A DNA stretch of 64,000 nt from Bacillus carboniphilus (GCF_039522365.1 NZ_BAAADJ010000004.1:186001-250000), one strand, 5' to 3'; numbered from the stretch's first letter, positions 1 through 9,243 are shown. Notes: a model not told the origin generated them from the sequence alone. Made by a program: numbers and translations.

Positions 1-508
1 GACTCGTTTTAAAATAAGGATGAAAGCCCGCATACATTGGCATGAAATGGTCCGACCTGTTCACATATTCTTGTAAGATAACCAATTCCCCATCCTTTAT
101 CTCATAGGTAAAAAGAAGTTCGAATTCAAAGGGGTACATGTTTAGAGTCTCTTCGCTGCTCGCAAGTCTGAGCGTAAGAGAAGCTCTTCCCTCTGTTGTC
201 TGCCCCACTACTTCCCATGGGAAATCCCGAGCGAATCCGTGATTTTTCAGGTAGTAAGTTTCCCCGTCAATCGTGTATTCACCATTCTCAAGCTGACCAC
301 AAATCGGAAATAGAATCGGGATTCCGCCTCTAATGTTTGCCTCTGGATTCAACACGGTATCCTCATTGAGATATAAAATTTCCTTGCCATCAACCTCAAA
401 GCCAATGATAATTCCACCACGCTCAGGTACAACGCGAAGTGAGGTACCCCCACCTCGTAGCTCCCATACCTGATAAGGTCCTAACTCTGACTGATTTATC
501 TCGTACAT
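1..508 (-). CDS. Aldose 1-epimerase (mutarotase) family protein, partial
   Basis: The gene runs off the left edge of the window; about 169 N-terminal residues are visible. Motifs typical of the galactose-mutarotase/YeaD-like fold are present: RGGIPILFP near residue 61, KNHGFARDFPW near residue 87 with a conserved histidine, and MPMYAGFHPYF near residue 155 with the second histidine. Such enzymes interconvert alpha and beta anomers of aldoses or sugar phosphates in the cytoplasm. The ATG follows a strong GGAGGAAATAAA ribosome site. The family is clear; the substrate is not. Confidence 0.82.
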   Translation of the reverse strand, partial: MYEINQSELGPYQVWELRGGGTSLRVVPERGGIIIGFEVDGKEILYLNEDTVLNPEANIRGGIPILFPICGQLENGEYTIDGETYYLKNHGFARDFPWEVVGQTTEGRASLTLRLASSEETLNMYPFEFELLFTYEIKDGELVILQEYVNRSDHFMPMYAGFHPYFKTS

Positions 509-630
509 TTTATTTCCTCCTACATTCACAAATACTTCCTCATCTTATTATGACCATAACATACACCCTGCACACCAATCGACATTTTTCCGGTGGTGAC
601 AGAACTTGTCGAATCAGACCAATCACCTAT

Positions 631-657
631 TAAACTTTTCTTTTAAATATCCGAAAA
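631..657 (+). promoter_or_regulatory. Candidate SigD (motility sigma) promoter for the chemotaxis receptor
   Basis: TAAA, a 15-base spacer and TCCGAAAA resemble the SigD consensus TAAA-N15-GCCGATAA, matching six of eight bases in the -10. It lies about 140 bases before the receptor gene, and chemoreceptors are commonly SigD-dependent in Bacillus. The assignment is by eye only. Confidence 0.35.
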
Positions 658-748
658 ACATAGTATGAGAATGAAAGTTTTCGAAGTAGCCTTGTAAAGG
701 TTTCAGAGTGCGGAAGGTTGGAGCCTTTTTTCGACTAAATTCGAGACA

Positions 749-764
749 CGACAGGTACCTGTCG
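749..764. promoter_or_regulatory. Perfect 16-bp palindrome in the 5' leader of the chemotaxis gene
   Basis: CGACAGGTACCTGTCG is a perfect inverted repeat ending 29 bases before the ATG of the chemotaxis receptor gene. It could be an operator or an RNA hairpin close to the ribosome site. No regulator is identified. Confidence 0.4.
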
Positions 765-793
765 AACACTATTACCATCTTAGGAGTGACAGA

Positions 794-2473
794 ATGAAGA
801 GTATTAAGTACAAGATTTTGTTAGGGTTCTCGGTTGTAATTTTCTTAACTTTGCTTTTAGGCGGGTTTAATTTCTTTGCGATTAAAAATAGCAATGAAGA
901 AACACGTGATATGATTGATCGTCAGGTTCCCCTTTTGATTGCTGATGAGAAGTTAGCATTCAATGTGTCACAAGGGGTTGCATTAGCACGTGGTTATGTC
1001 TTGTATGGAAATGAAGAATACAAAGAAAGCTTCAACCGATATACTCAGGACAGTATCAAGGTCCAGGAAGAAATTTTAACGGCAAGTAACAGTCAGGAGA
1101 TTAAATCTCTCATTGATACAAGTGAACTATGGCGTGAAATCATAGTGAATGAAGTGTTTACTGCATATGATAACGGAGACGTTTTAGAAGCGCAGAACAT
1201 TTTGGCAACAAAGGTTCAGCCTATTGCTCAAGGTCTCATTGATGGTTTTGAAAAACTAGCACAAACACGAGAAGACAAAATCAAAGACGACGGACAGCAA
1301 ATTATTCAAAACGGAAGTACCGTTTTTACAATTGGTCTAATCATTTCCATTCTGTCGATCATCCTTGGCGTGGTAGCAGCTATTATCACTTCCAGAATGA
1401 TTACGGCTCCAATTAAAACGGTTATGGACCGAATGAAGCTCATCGCATCAGGTGACTTAAGTCAGAAGCCACTGAAGTCAAACTCAAAAGACGAAGTGGG
1501 TCAGCTTGTTGAAGCAACGAACCAAATGAACGAACGAATTAGAGAATTATTAAGTAAAATCAGCACTGTATCTGAGTCTGTTACGGGGCAAAGTGAGGAA
1601 CTTACACAATCCGCAAATGAGGTAAAAGAAGGTAGTGAACAAGTGGCATCCACGATGCAAGAACTCTCTGCTGGGTCAGAGTCACAAGCCAACACCGCTG
1701 GAGACCTTTCATCAGCAATGGATTCATTCTCCGCAAAAGTACAGGAAGCAAACAGCAACGGAGAACACATTCACCATACATCGAACAATGTCCTTCAAAA
1801 AGCTGAAGAAGGAACCAAACTAATGGATCTATCTGTTCAACAGATGGCTACCATTGATCAAATTGTTCAAGATGCTGTCCAAAAAGTGAAAGGACTGGAC
1901 CAGCGTTCTAAAGATGTGTCAAAGCTAGTATTTGTCATCAAAAATGTGGCAGAACAAACGAACCTCCTTGCCCTCAACGCTTCCATTGAAGCAGCAAGAG
2001 CTGGTGAACATGGTAAAGGCTTCGCCGTTGTAGCAGAAGAAGTAAGAAAGCTTGCTGAGCAAGTGACACAGTCGGTTAAAGAAATCACAGGAATTGTAAA
2101 TGCGATTCAAACTGAAACAGGCACCGTTACTCAATCCCTTCAAGCTGGATATGAAGAAGTGGAAAAAGGAACAGCTCAAATTAAAACGACTGGCCAAACC
2201 TTTACAGCCATCAACTCTGCTGTAAACGAAATGGTTCAAAGCATCCAAGGGATTTCTTCTAACCTAGCTGATATCGCGAAAAGTAACCTAGAAATGAACA
2301 AATCCATTGAAGAAATAGCTGCCATCTCCGAAGAGTCTGCTGCTGGTATTGAACAAACATCAGCCTCTGTTCAGCAAACGAACAGCTCCATGGAAGAAGT
2401 AGCTGGAAGTGCAGATCAACTTGCTAAACTCGCAGAAGAGTTAAATGACTTGATTGGGCAGTTCAAACTATAA
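794..2473 (+). CDS. Methyl-accepting chemotaxis protein
   Basis: A 559-residue transmembrane chemoreceptor. There is an N-terminal membrane segment (about 8-30), an extracellular helical bundle of the four-helix-bundle MCP type (about 35-170), a second membrane segment (about 175-200), a HAMP domain (about 200-255) and a long cytoplasmic signalling domain. The signalling hairpin around residue 390 contains the highly conserved [19 protein letters not shown] core that contacts CheA and CheW. It would report ligand binding to the flagellar motor; the ligand is unknown. The start follows AGGAG. The gene is monocistronic and ends at a strong terminator shared with the convergent gene. Confidence 0.95.
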   Translation: MKSIKYKILLGFSVVIFLTLLLGGFNFFAIKNSNEETRDMIDRQVPLLIADEKLAFNVSQGVALARGYVLYGNEEYKESFNRYTQDSIKVQEEILTASNSQEIKSLIDTSELWREIIVNEVFTAYDNGDVLEAQNILATKVQPIAQGLIDGFEKLAQTREDKIKDDGQQIIQNGSTVFTIGLIISILSIILGVVAAIITSRMITAPIKTVMDRMKLIASGDLSQKPLKSNSKDEVGQLVEATNQMNERIRELLSKISTVSESVTGQSEELTQSANEVKEGSEQVASTMQELSAGSESQANTAGDLSSAMDSFSAKVQEANSNGEHIHHTSNNVLQKAEEGTKLMDLSVQQMATIDQIVQDAVQKVKGLDQRSKDVSKLVFVIKNVAEQTNLLALNASIEAARAGEHGKGFAVVAEEVRKLAEQVTQSVKEITGIVNAIQTETGTVTQSLQAGYEEVEKGTAQIKTTGQTFTAINSAVNEMVQSIQGISSNLADIAKSNLEMNKSIEEIAAISEESAAGIEQTSASVQQTNSSMEEVAGSADQLAKLAEELNDLIGQFKL

Positions 2474-2484
2474 TTTTCATAATA

Positions 2485-2522
2485 AAAAGGCCTCACAGAC
2501 CCGTTCTGCTTGAGGCCTTTCT
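2485..2522. terminator. Bidirectional rho-independent terminator
   Basis: AAAAAGGCCTCA pairs with TGAGGCCTTT, with A- and T-rich flanks on both sides. It sits between the convergent chemoreceptor and DUF3889-like genes and can serve both. Confidence 0.85.
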
Positions 2523-2525
2523 CTA

Positions 2526-3170
2526 TTAAACTTCCTTCAAATCAAACGAAATTACACGATCCGTCTTCGGATTATATAAAACCGTTCCCCGTACTTTAAT
2601 ACTCTCCTGTGGGGACTGCAGGTTAAACTCATACACTTCCCTCGTCTGTTCAGCCGACACTTCTGTTTTACCAATCGTCTTATAATCCTTCACCTGGTAA
2701 CCTGGATAAGCCGTTTGAGTCAGCTCTAATAAATACTTGCCCCACTTCTCCTGTTCTAGTTCTGGAGATGGAATAATCTCAACATTGATTACACCCTGAT
2801 TGGTACTCGCCCCCAGAGTCTCAAACGCCTTCCGATGAAGGTTAATCTTATTAGCCGGGTAGCCAGCCACCTGATCGACAACCGTAACAATTACCTCTCT
2901 ACCACCGGGAGTAGAAAGATTCCGAACCTTTAACGATTCTCCACATTGATAAGGTGAATTCTGAGAAACCGCAACCGTCATATATTTATTGTCCGACCAT
3001 GGAATTCCGCACTTCGTTACATTCCCACCATCCGTCCACGAAGCCTGCCCACGAACGGGTTGCTGACGCATCATGAACCAATGATACCTGTAGTCATAAT
3101 AAGAATACTGCCCATAAGAATTCGCTTGATATTGTCCATACGGATTCCCGTAATAATAGTTCTGATACAT
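2526..3170 (-). CDS. Tyr/Gln-rich protein with RlpA-like barrel and DUF3889-like C-terminus
   Basis: About 214 residues. The N-terminus (1-35) is very rich in Tyr, Asn, Gly and Gln. The middle (about 45-130) looks like a double-psi beta-barrel of the expansin/RlpA type, with GGNVTKCG, CGESLKVRNL and VTVVDQVAGYPANKINLHRKAFETLG. The C-terminal 80 residues resemble DUF3889. Proteins of this build occur in Bacillus spores and envelopes; a catalytic role is unproven. I chose the internal ATG because an AGGAGG site lies 7 bases before it. No signal peptide is evident. Confidence 0.7.
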   Translation of the reverse strand: MYQNYYYGNPYGQYQANSYGQYSYYDYRYHWFMMRQQPVRGQASWTDGGNVTKCGIPWSDNKYMTVAVSQNSPYQCGESLKVRNLSTPGGREVIVTVVDQVAGYPANKINLHRKAFETLGASTNQGVINVEIIPSPELEQEKWGKYLLELTQTAYPGYQVKDYKTIGKTEVSAEQTREVYEFNLQSPQESIKVRGTVLYNPKTDRVISFDLKEV

Positions 3171-3350
3171 GTTCATACCTCCTGTCATCAAACCCCCAGG
3201 ATAGCTTATGCTTGGAAAAGTCTAGGTTGTGACTGGGAGTTGGTAGTCTATGGATGAACGTGGGGATATGGTGGGGGGAAATACGCAGGGATAGCGCGGA
3301 ATACGCTCGGATGGCGTGAAGATTACGCAAAGAATAACAAGGCAAATCAA

Positions 3351-3374
3351 ATTTAAACAAACGTTTGTTTAAAT
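3351..3374. promoter_or_regulatory. Perfect 24-bp AT-rich palindrome centred on AAACGTTT (copy 1 of 4)
   Basis: A perfect inverted repeat with core TTAAACAAACGTTTGTTTAA and one or two further matching pairs on each side. It lies about 180 bases upstream of the DUF3889-like gene. The same core recurs near 6.95, 12.25 and 22.54 kb, so it is a dispersed element and may be the operator of an unidentified dimeric regulator. The rest of the 3171-3484 gap holds only a purine-rich stretch and the ywbE terminator. Confidence 0.55.
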
Positions 3375-3442
3375 TTTTCATTACAGCTCCTTAGTAGATG
3401 AATTCACTGTTTTACTACTAAATCGAATAACCATCACAAGTA

Positions 3443-3477
3443 AAAAAGCATTCAAGTTATCGACTTGAATGCTTTTC
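3443..3477 (-). terminator. Rho-independent terminator after ywbE
   Basis: On the minus strand AAGCATTCAAGT pairs with ACTTGAATGCTT and is followed by a run of six T. It lies just downstream of the ywbE stop codon. Confidence 0.85.
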
Positions 3478-3484
3478 GCCACTT

Positions 3485-3682
3485 TTATGATGTGTGTATT
3501 TCTTTGACACGTCCCACCTGGCCATCTGTTAGCCTTACTTTTATTCCATGTGGATGGAATTCCGATTTGGTGAGAATATCTTTCACAATGCCCCTAGTAA
3601 GCGCACCTGTTCTTTGATCCTTTTTTAAAACGATATCAACAGATATACCCGGTGAAACGTTTTTTCGATGTTGACCATTCAT
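3485..3682 (-). CDS. ywbE: YwbE family protein (DUF2196)
   Basis: A 65-residue protein matching the YwbE family along its full length: GISVDIVLKKDQRTGALTRG, then VKDILTKSEFHPHGIKVRL, then DGQVGRVKEI. YwbE is a small conserved protein of unknown function in Bacillales. The ATG overlaps the stop codon of the upstream small gene by one base (TAATG), so the two are probably translationally coupled. A strong terminator follows. Confidence 0.9.
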   Translation of the reverse strand: MNGQHRKNVSPGISVDIVLKKDQRTGALTRGIVKDILTKSEFHPHGIKVRLTDGQVGRVKEIHTS

Positions 3683-3867
3683 TAGCTACCCATTTTTCTA
3701 CGAGTATTACTAGGCTTTTTCGTTTGCTGACTTTTCATTTTTTTCGTAGAAAGATCTGCATTTGTATTTCCTTTACCGGCCGAATTTTGGTTCTTTTTGT
3801 TTGCCAGCTGCTGCTTCATAGCCTCTTGTAGGCTCATTTTCTTTTTGGGCTCATTATTTTCTGCCAT
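3682..3867 (-). CDS. Small basic lysine/glutamine-rich protein
   Basis: A 61-residue, highly charged and probably disordered protein with repeated Lys, Gln, Asn and Ser. A short amphipathic stretch, MSLQEAMKQQLANKK, sits near residue 11, and the end is SNTRRKMGS. I do not recognise a named family. The chosen ATG lies six bases after a GAGGGAGGC ribosome site; an upstream in-frame start has none. It shares one base with ywbE, and coupling suggests a related, perhaps nucleic-acid-binding, role; that is inference only. Confidence 0.7.
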   Translation of the reverse strand: MAENNEPKKKMSLQEAMKQQLANKKNQNSAGKGNTNADLSTKKMKSQQTKKPSNTRRKMGS

Positions 3868-3989
3868 TGGAAGTGCCTCCCTCAAATTTATGCTAGTTCG
3901 TCTATTATAACTTATTACGATTATGTGTGATAAAAGTTCGAAAGTAAATATAAAGGGATGAAATTATTATTGGAAGTGGGTCAAACCGG

Positions 3990-4090
3990 GAGTTTTATGG
4001 CTTCTACTTGAAGCTTCACCGCCCGCCCTTATCGGAAACTTTGAAGCTTCTATAAGAAATTTCACTGCCTCTATCAGAAAATTCCCTTTC
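3990..4090. repeat. Short degenerate tandem array with 21-bp period (TATCRGAAA core)
   Basis: Consecutive units begin TATCGGAAA, TATAAGAAA and TATCAGAAA exactly 21 bases apart, preceded by a more diverged unit. The same core builds the large array near 22.6 kb and two units near 35.2 kb. It lies in the spacer between two minus-strand genes; no gene is seen here. Confidence 0.6.
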
Positions 4091-4110
4091 CATATCAACT
4101 GGCCTCATCA

Positions 4111-5253
4111 TTACCGCTCCACAATCTCAACCCCACGTTTCAGCATCTCCCGAATATAAACGTCCCCCGGCACGACTTTTTCCGGAGGCACCACGCCTCT
4201 TTCTGTAATGGTTTGGTTTCCAATCATTTGTGCGACAACCGAAATCGTATTGGCCGTTGCACGCGCCATCGCTGTTACTTGGTTCACTCGATCTTTAAAG
4301 GTAACCATTTCGTACTCATAACTCGAAGGCTCGCCATCCTTAATACCACTCACTTTTACCCGAAGAAGGACCACATCATCTTTATCCTTCAACTCAACAA
4401 TCGGGTCAATGGCCTTTAATAAAACGTCCCTCGGTCGAACCTTTTGACCGTTCACTTCCACCTCGTAATCCGCCTTCGTTAAATTCAAATCTACTAACAG
4501 CTTGAATTTCTCAGCATGACCTGGATAGCGTATCGTTTTATATTCCAGCGTATTTAAGTATGGAAATGAGTTCGGCAAGGTCGATGTTCCACCAGAAGTA
4601 TGGAAGGCCTCTAATGGCCCGAATTTTTCAAAATAAATCTTTTCGACCTCAGAAAGAGATGGCACCTCAACCATACTTCCATTTCGAATGATGAAAGACG
4701 GATCGGTATAGTGGTCCATCAATCCTTCCATAGAAAAAACATGATTATATTCGAGCGGCGGCTCTGGTCTAACTGGAATTCCTCCAACATACAGAAATAC
4801 CGAGTCCGCCTGATCGAGCTGACTAACCCCATAGCCTGACAAAATGTTAATCATGCCCGGAGCAACCCCTAAATCAGGAATAATCGTAACACCTGCAGCC
4901 TTCGCTTCCTCATGAAGCTCTAAAACTTTATCCGTAATGTGCCCAATATGGCCACCTAAATCAACTGAACTTACTCCTACTTCAATGGCCGTTTTTGCCA
5001 CAATTTCATTAAAGGAATAAAACAATGCGTTAATAATCACGTCAAACTGCTTCATAAATTGAGCTAAACTTTCCGCATTCCCTGCATCCACTTGATAGGC
5101 TGTCAACTTTAGGGAATTGAGCTGTTTACACACCTTTTCAGCTCGGTCTAAATCAATATCCGCCAAGCCAACACTTTCCACACCATCACTTAACACCAAA
5201 TCACGAGCTGCTTCCTTCCCCATCAATCCTGAGCCGAGTACCCCTATTTTCAT
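4111..5253 (-). CDS. Saccharopine dehydrogenase family oxidoreductase
   Basis: 380 residues with an N-terminal Rossmann fold ([19 protein letters not shown], glycine-rich loop near residue 7, acidic residues LADID near 33) and the C-terminal catalytic domain of the saccharopine/lysine 6-dehydrogenase family, including [13 protein letters not shown] near 130 and GHAEKFKLL near 250. Members act on lysine, saccharopine or related amino acids with NAD(P). No partner gene for lysine breakdown is adjacent, so the substrate stays open. The start follows AAAGGGGGATC at a rather long spacing. The following 5254-5497 spacer holds no recognisable feature except the terminator of the next gene. Confidence 0.85.
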   Translation of the reverse strand: MKIGVLGSGLMGKEAARDLVLSDGVESVGLADIDLDRAEKVCKQLNSLKLTAYQVDAGNAESLAQFMKQFDVIINALFYSFNEIVAKTAIEVGVSSVDLGGHIGHITDKVLELHEEAKAAGVTIIPDLGVAPGMINILSGYGVSQLDQADSVFLYVGGIPVRPEPPLEYNHVFSMEGLMDHYTDPSFIIRNGSMVEVPSLSEVEKIYFEKFGPLEAFHTSGGTSTLPNSFPYLNTLEYKTIRYPGHAEKFKLLVDLNLTKADYEVEVNGQKVRPRDVLLKAIDPIVELKDKDDVVLLRVKVSGIKDGEPSSYEYEMVTFKDRVNQVTAMARATANTISVVAQMIGNQTITERGVVPPEKVVPGDVYIREMLKRGVEIVER

Positions 5254-5470
5254 AGTTTCAATGATCCCCCTTTAGACATAGATATTATTTTCCACAGACA
5301 GCATCTTCAAAAACTATATCTAGGGATGTCGATGTATAGCTATCTGGTTCGGGAATTCAATTTCAGATAGTTGAAGTTTCGCTTTACAACCTAAAACTCC
5401 CTATAGATTTTTATATGTTAGCACTTGCGAAAATATAATGGATTAAGCTGATTACAGGAAAAAATCACCA

Positions 5471-5502
5471 AAAAGGAGCAGGAATGATCTCCTGCTCCTA
5501 AA
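5471..5502 (-). terminator. Rho-independent terminator after the sensor kinase
   Basis: On the minus strand a stem built on AGGAGCAGG/CCTGCTCCT is followed by T-rich sequence. It overlaps the very end of the kinase gene. Confidence 0.75.
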
Positions 5503-6829
5503 CGGGAATTTTCACTATAAATCTCGTAATCTCATTGGCTGATTCAATCGATATGTCCCCGCCATAGTTTTCCACAATTTCTTTCACAATGGCTAGCCCA
5601 TAGCCTCTAGTCTTTTCCTTTGCCTTCTTTGTACTAAACCCATGCTGAAAAATTTGCTCCCGATGGTCATCCGGAATAGTGGGGCCCGTGTTTTCAACTT
5701 CAAAATAATAGGTTGAGCCGTCTTTCTTACACACCACTTTTAACTTGCGGTCCTCATTAGGTAACGCCATGGTTGCATCCATCGCATTATCAATCAAATT
5801 GGACAATATCTTGATTAAATCTGTCGTTTTTACTTCTTCAAACTGATCCTTATGCACCTCAAAATCAACTGAAATCTGGTTATTTTGAGCAGCTACCCAC
5901 TTTGTTTGTAAAAGAACCAAAAGTGCTGGGCTCTCTACGTGAAAAGTAGAATCCACAAATTGGACCTCTTTTTTCATTGATTTTACGTACGCCGCTGCTT
6001 GTTCGTAATGGTTCAACTCAAGCAACCCATGAACCACCTGTATATGGTTGGAAAAGTCATGTCTGATTGATTTTACCGAATGAATCAACGTACGAAATTC
6101 ATCCTGGTACGTCTGTTCCGTATCCCCAACAGCTTTCTTTAGCTCTTTTTTATACCAATTTTGAATGAGTAAAAAGGTAAGAACCAAGATCAAAACTATA
6201 CCTACGTTAAAAATAAACGTCGACATGCTACTTTTAACGACTTCGTCACCAATCGAATTCAATGTCTTCGTACTCATGTCAATGCCGATATACTCAATGA
6301 CTTCCCCGTTTTCATCTATAATAGGAGCTCCAACCGTAAAATAATTTCCGTAATTTGGGTCGTCAATGACATCCGTATAGAAGGTTTCTCCTTCATAGGC
6401 TAATCTCACTTGTTCAGGTGGTACCGTACATTCCTCACCTATTGAAAAATTGGGAACATCCTCAGGAAGGCCAACGATCATCCCTCGGGACAACTCTGGA
6501 CTTTCAATTTTCAGGGTATACACATACAAAGCACCAATTTGTTCTCGAGCTTCATTTAAATAGTCCCGAATTTCCCAATATTCATCATTCATCGTAGGGT
6601 TTTCTTGAAACTTTTTATATGTATCAATATCAATCGAATCGGCAATCGACTTTGCCATTTCAAGCGTTTGATTCGCAATAGACATGTGGACAGCCTTCTT
6701 CGTACTCATATAGGAAACGACAACGTTCAATGCCGTTAATATAAGTAAGATCAATATGGAAAAAGTAATGACCTTCTTCACTTTATCCAAATTCCGTAGC
6801 GTTCCATTCTGGGAGAGTAATTTGTTCAT
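5498..6829 (-). CDS. Orphan sensor histidine kinase, DcuS/CitA type
   Basis: 443 residues. A membrane segment (about 20-40) is followed by an extracytoplasmic Cache-like sensor domain (about 45-200, with IGALYVYTL and IIDENGEVIEYIGIDMS), a second membrane segment (about 203-225), a phosphoacceptor motif SIRHDFSNH with His257, and a GHKL ATPase domain with N-box LSNLIDNAMDA (about 345) and G-boxes near 410-430. The RHDF-N-H motif is that of DcuS/CitA/MalK kinases, which sense small carboxylates or sugars. These kinases normally sit beside a response regulator; none is present here. It is divergent from the PTS operon and may control it. Confidence 0.88.
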   Translation of the reverse strand: MNKLLSQNGTLRNLDKVKKVITFSILILLILTALNVVVSYMSTKKAVHMSIANQTLEMAKSIADSIDIDTYKKFQENPTMNDEYWEIRDYLNEAREQIGALYVYTLKIESPELSRGMIVGLPEDVPNFSIGEECTVPPEQVRLAYEGETFYTDVIDDPNYGNYFTVGAPIIDENGEVIEYIGIDMSTKTLNSIGDEVVKSSMSTFIFNVGIVLILVLTFLLIQNWYKKELKKAVGDTEQTYQDEFRTLIHSVKSIRHDFSNHIQVVHGLLELNHYEQAAAYVKSMKKEVQFVDSTFHVESPALLVLLQTKWVAAQNNQISVDFEVHKDQFEEVKTTDLIKILSNLIDNAMDATMALPNEDRKLKVVCKKDGSTYYFEVENTGPTIPDDHREQIFQHGFSTKKAKEKTRGYGLAIVKEIVENYGGDISIESANEITRFIVKIPV

Positions 6830-6940
6830 CGGAGTACCTCAAAAAAATAAAATAATTCTTTCATTTTCGACAATTTTCGCACTACTGTCATTATATCACT
6901 TTTTAATAGATTCAGGGCAGTTAAATACACTAGAAAAGAA

Positions 6941-6964
6941 GTTTAAAAAAACGTTTGTTTAAAC
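6941..6964. promoter_or_regulatory. AAACGTTT palindrome between divergent genes (copy 2 of 4)
   Basis: A near-perfect version of the palindrome seen at 3351-3374, with GTTTAAA and TTTAAAC outer arms and one mismatched pair. It lies between the sensor kinase and the PTS operon, where an operator would be expected. Confidence 0.5.
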
Positions 6965-7098
6965 TTTTTTCATGTGCTCAGGAAAATACAAATTCCCATA
7001 AAAATCCATTCATTTTCTTCTAATTCACACAAACATATTCCCGTCCACCACCGCATAAAAATCATAGTAAAACAAGCACTAGATGGGATGGATACGAT

Positions 7099-7533
7099 AT
7101 GACTGTTTTTGATGAACGGTTCATTTCTGTCATAGATCAGGTAGACAACTGGGAAGAAGCAGTCCGATTAAGTGGAAACCTACTTCTTCTTGATGGAAAA
7201 ATTGAACCCGGCTATATAGATGCAATGATTGAGAACATTCAAAAGCTCGGACCATATATCATCATTGCCCCAAAGGTCGCCCTCCCCCATGCGCGTCCCG
7301 AAAGTGGCGTAAAGGAGAAAGGAATCAGCGTCCTTGTATTAAAAGAACCCACCTATTTCGGTCAAAACGAAGTGAAGCTTCTCATCTGTCTTGCAGCCGT
7401 AGATTCGAGTTCTCATCTTCATCTCCTCCAAACAATCGCAGAATGGCTTCAAGATGAGAACACGTTGAATCGAATAATGGAAGCGCAATCCGTCGAAGAA
7501 CTCCATGAAGTGTTATCCAAGTTTTATATATAA
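7099..7533 (+). CDS. PTS sugar transporter subunit IIA (mannitol/fructose/ascorbate type)
   Basis: 144 residues of the PTS EIIA type 2 domain. The phospho-accepting histidine is His64 in KVALPHARPE, the family signature. EIIA passes the phosphate from HPr to EIIB. It is the first gene of an operon with IIB and IIC of the ascorbate (Ula/Sga) class, so it would be the UlaC-like component. The ribosome site (GGGATGG) is weak. Confidence 0.9.
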   Translation: MTVFDERFISVIDQVDNWEEAVRLSGNLLLLDGKIEPGYIDAMIENIQKLGPYIIIAPKVALPHARPESGVKEKGISVLVLKEPTYFGQNEVKLLICLAAVDSSSHLHLLQTIAEWLQDENTLNRIMEAQSVEELHEVLSKFYI

Positions 7534-7548
7534 AAGGAGTGAATGAGT

Positions 7549-7818
7549 ATGAAGATTCTAGCTGTATGTGGAATGGGCTTTGGATCCAGCCTCATGTTAA
7601 AAATGACTGCAGACCGAGTCCTCAAAAAGCATGGCATCAAGGCAGACGTAGAAGCATGTGACATTGGAACCGCAAACGGTATTCAAGCAGACCTAATCCT
7701 CACCAACCAAGAATTCGTATCGCAACTGGAAGGAGGTCGTGCCGATGTAAAAGCCATCAAAAACATCGCAAGCGAAACCGAAGTCGAACAGGCCATCCTG
7801 GCGCATCTAGGGACATAG
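7549..7818 (+). CDS. PTS sugar transporter subunit IIB (ascorbate/lactose-like)
   Basis: About 89 residues of the small EIIB fold. Cys7 in ILAVCGMGFGSSLML is the phosphorylated residue. The second of two close ATGs is better spaced from AAAAGGAG. The last codons and the stop come from a REP element: the C-terminus LGT-stop is read from GGGACATAG. A second REP copy follows before the IIC gene. It should phosphorylate the sugar as it enters through IIC. Confidence 0.9.
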   Translation: MKILAVCGMGFGSSLMLKMTADRVLKKHGIKADVEACDIGTANGIQADLILTNQEFVSQLEGGRADVKAIKNIASETEVEQAILAHLGT

Positions 7819-7839
7819 GGGACAGGAACCTTGTCCCAC
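7809..7839 (+). repeat. REP element, fused to the stop codon of the IIB gene
   Basis: GGGACATAGGGGACAGG then AACC then TTGTCCCAC. The first TAG is the IIB stop codon. It can fold as a GGGACA/TGTCCC hairpin. It lies inside the PTS operon. Confidence 0.85.
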
Positions 7840-7881
7840 TTGTTGCACTGGCGGCGCGGCGGGATGGGGTCGGGCGTGCCC

Positions 7882-7910
7882 GGGACAGAGGGACAGGAAC
7901 CTTGTCCCAC
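7882..7910 (+). repeat. REP element in the IIB-IIC spacer
   Basis: A second copy, same orientation as the previous one, separated from it by an unusually GC-rich stretch (GGCGGCGCGGCGGG). Two hairpins inside an operon may tune IIC expression. Confidence 0.85.
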
Positions 7911-7941
7911 ACCATTCAACTATACAAAAGGGGTGTAAACA

Positions 7942-9204
7942 ATGGGTTTTTTCGAGTTTTTAATGGATGAGATTCTCAGTATTCCAGCAGTCCTTGTAGG
8001 TCTTATGGTTTTGATTGGGCTCCTCCTTCAGCGTGAAAAGGTCTCAAAATTATTATCAGGCACACTCAAAAGTATCATCGGCTTCCTGATTCTCGGTGCG
8101 GGTGCTGGCGTCATCATCGGTTCTCTTGATTCACTTGGTGGCATTATATTTGACCGCTTCGACGTCCAAGGCGTCATTCCGAACAACGAAGCGATCGTGG
8201 CACTTGCTCAGCAAACGCTTGGAGCCGAAACTGCTCTCATCATGGGCTTTGGTTTTATCGCAAACATTCTATTCGCTCGCTTCACTCCAATGAAGTACAT
8301 CTTCCTAACAGGTCATCATACTTTCTTCATGGCAGCTCTTCTATCTGCAGTGCTTGGAACAGCAGGTCTATCCGGGTTCTGGCTTGTACTTATTGGTTCT
8401 CTTATTCTTGGTTTTGTTATGGTGCTTATGCCTGCCATTGGTCAGCCTTTCATGCGCCAAATTACAGGTGGAAATGATATTGCGATCGGTCACTTTGGAA
8501 CAATTGGTTATGTCGCTTCCGGCTATGTCGGAAAAGCGGTCGGAGATAAAAATAAAAGCACAGAGGATATGAAGATCCCTGAAAACTGGTCTTTCCTTAG
8601 AGATTCTCTTGTGGCAACTGCAATCACGATGGTTGTTATGTTCGTTATTCTCGTGCTGGTCGCTGGCCCAGATGTGGTGGCAACTTACGCTGGTGAACAA
8701 AACTACATTATGTTCGGGATTATGCAAGGTGTGACGTTTGCTGCTGGATTCAGCATCATCATGGTTGGGGTTCGTATGATTCTAACGGAAATCGTACCGG
8801 CATTCCGCGGTATCGCTGAAAAATTAGTGCCAGGCGCAAAGCCAGCATTGGATATCCCTGTTGTGTACCCTTATGCGCCAACGGCTGTATTGATCGGTTT
8901 TATTGCTAGTTTCATTGGCGGTCTCATCAGCATGTTCTTACTCGGAATCTTCTCATTGGCGCTCATTATTCCAGGACTGGTACCTCACTTCTTCACAGGA
9001 GCAGGTGCTGGGGTGTTTGGAAACGCTACAGGTGGCCGAATCGGGGCTGCAGTTGGTGGTTTCGTTAACGGCGTGCTGATCAGTTTCATTCCAGCCTTCC
9101 TTCTTCCTGTTCTCGGAAACCTAGGTTTCGAGAATACAACATTCGGAGATTCAGATTTTGGTGTGATTGGGATTATCGTAGGGTTTCTTGCTAACTTGTT
9201 TTAG
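7942..9204 (+). CDS. ulaA: PTS ascorbate-type transporter subunit IIC
   Basis: 420 residues, strongly hydrophobic with about 10-11 membrane segments, of the UlaA/SgaT family. Characteristic stretches are QREKVSKLLSGTLKSIIGF near residue 32, FTPMKYIFLTGHHTFFMA near 115 and VYPYAPTAVLIGF near 310. It forms the membrane channel of the permease. The ATG follows AAAAGGGGTG. With the split transketolase and HAD phosphatase downstream, the imported sugar is probably a pentose or ascorbate-like compound; the exact substrate cannot be read from the sequence. Confidence 0.88.
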   Translation: MGFFEFLMDEILSIPAVLVGLMVLIGLLLQREKVSKLLSGTLKSIIGFLILGAGAGVIIGSLDSLGGIIFDRFDVQGVIPNNEAIVALAQQTLGAETALIMGFGFIANILFARFTPMKYIFLTGHHTFFMAALLSAVLGTAGLSGFWLVLIGSLILGFVMVLMPAIGQPFMRQITGGNDIAIGHFGTIGYVASGYVGKAVGDKNKSTEDMKIPENWSFLRDSLVATAITMVVMFVILVLVAGPDVVATYAGEQNYIMFGIMQGVTFAAGFSIIMVGVRMILTEIVPAFRGIAEKLVPGAKPALDIPVVYPYAPTAVLIGFIASFIGGLISMFLLGIFSLALIIPGLVPHFFTGAGAGVFGNATGGRIGAAVGGFVNGVLISFIPAFLLPVLGNLGFENTTFGDSDFGVIGIIVGFLANLF

Positions 9205-9243
9205 TTTGTTTTAATAACCGGATTTTCATCATATATCTTTTAG

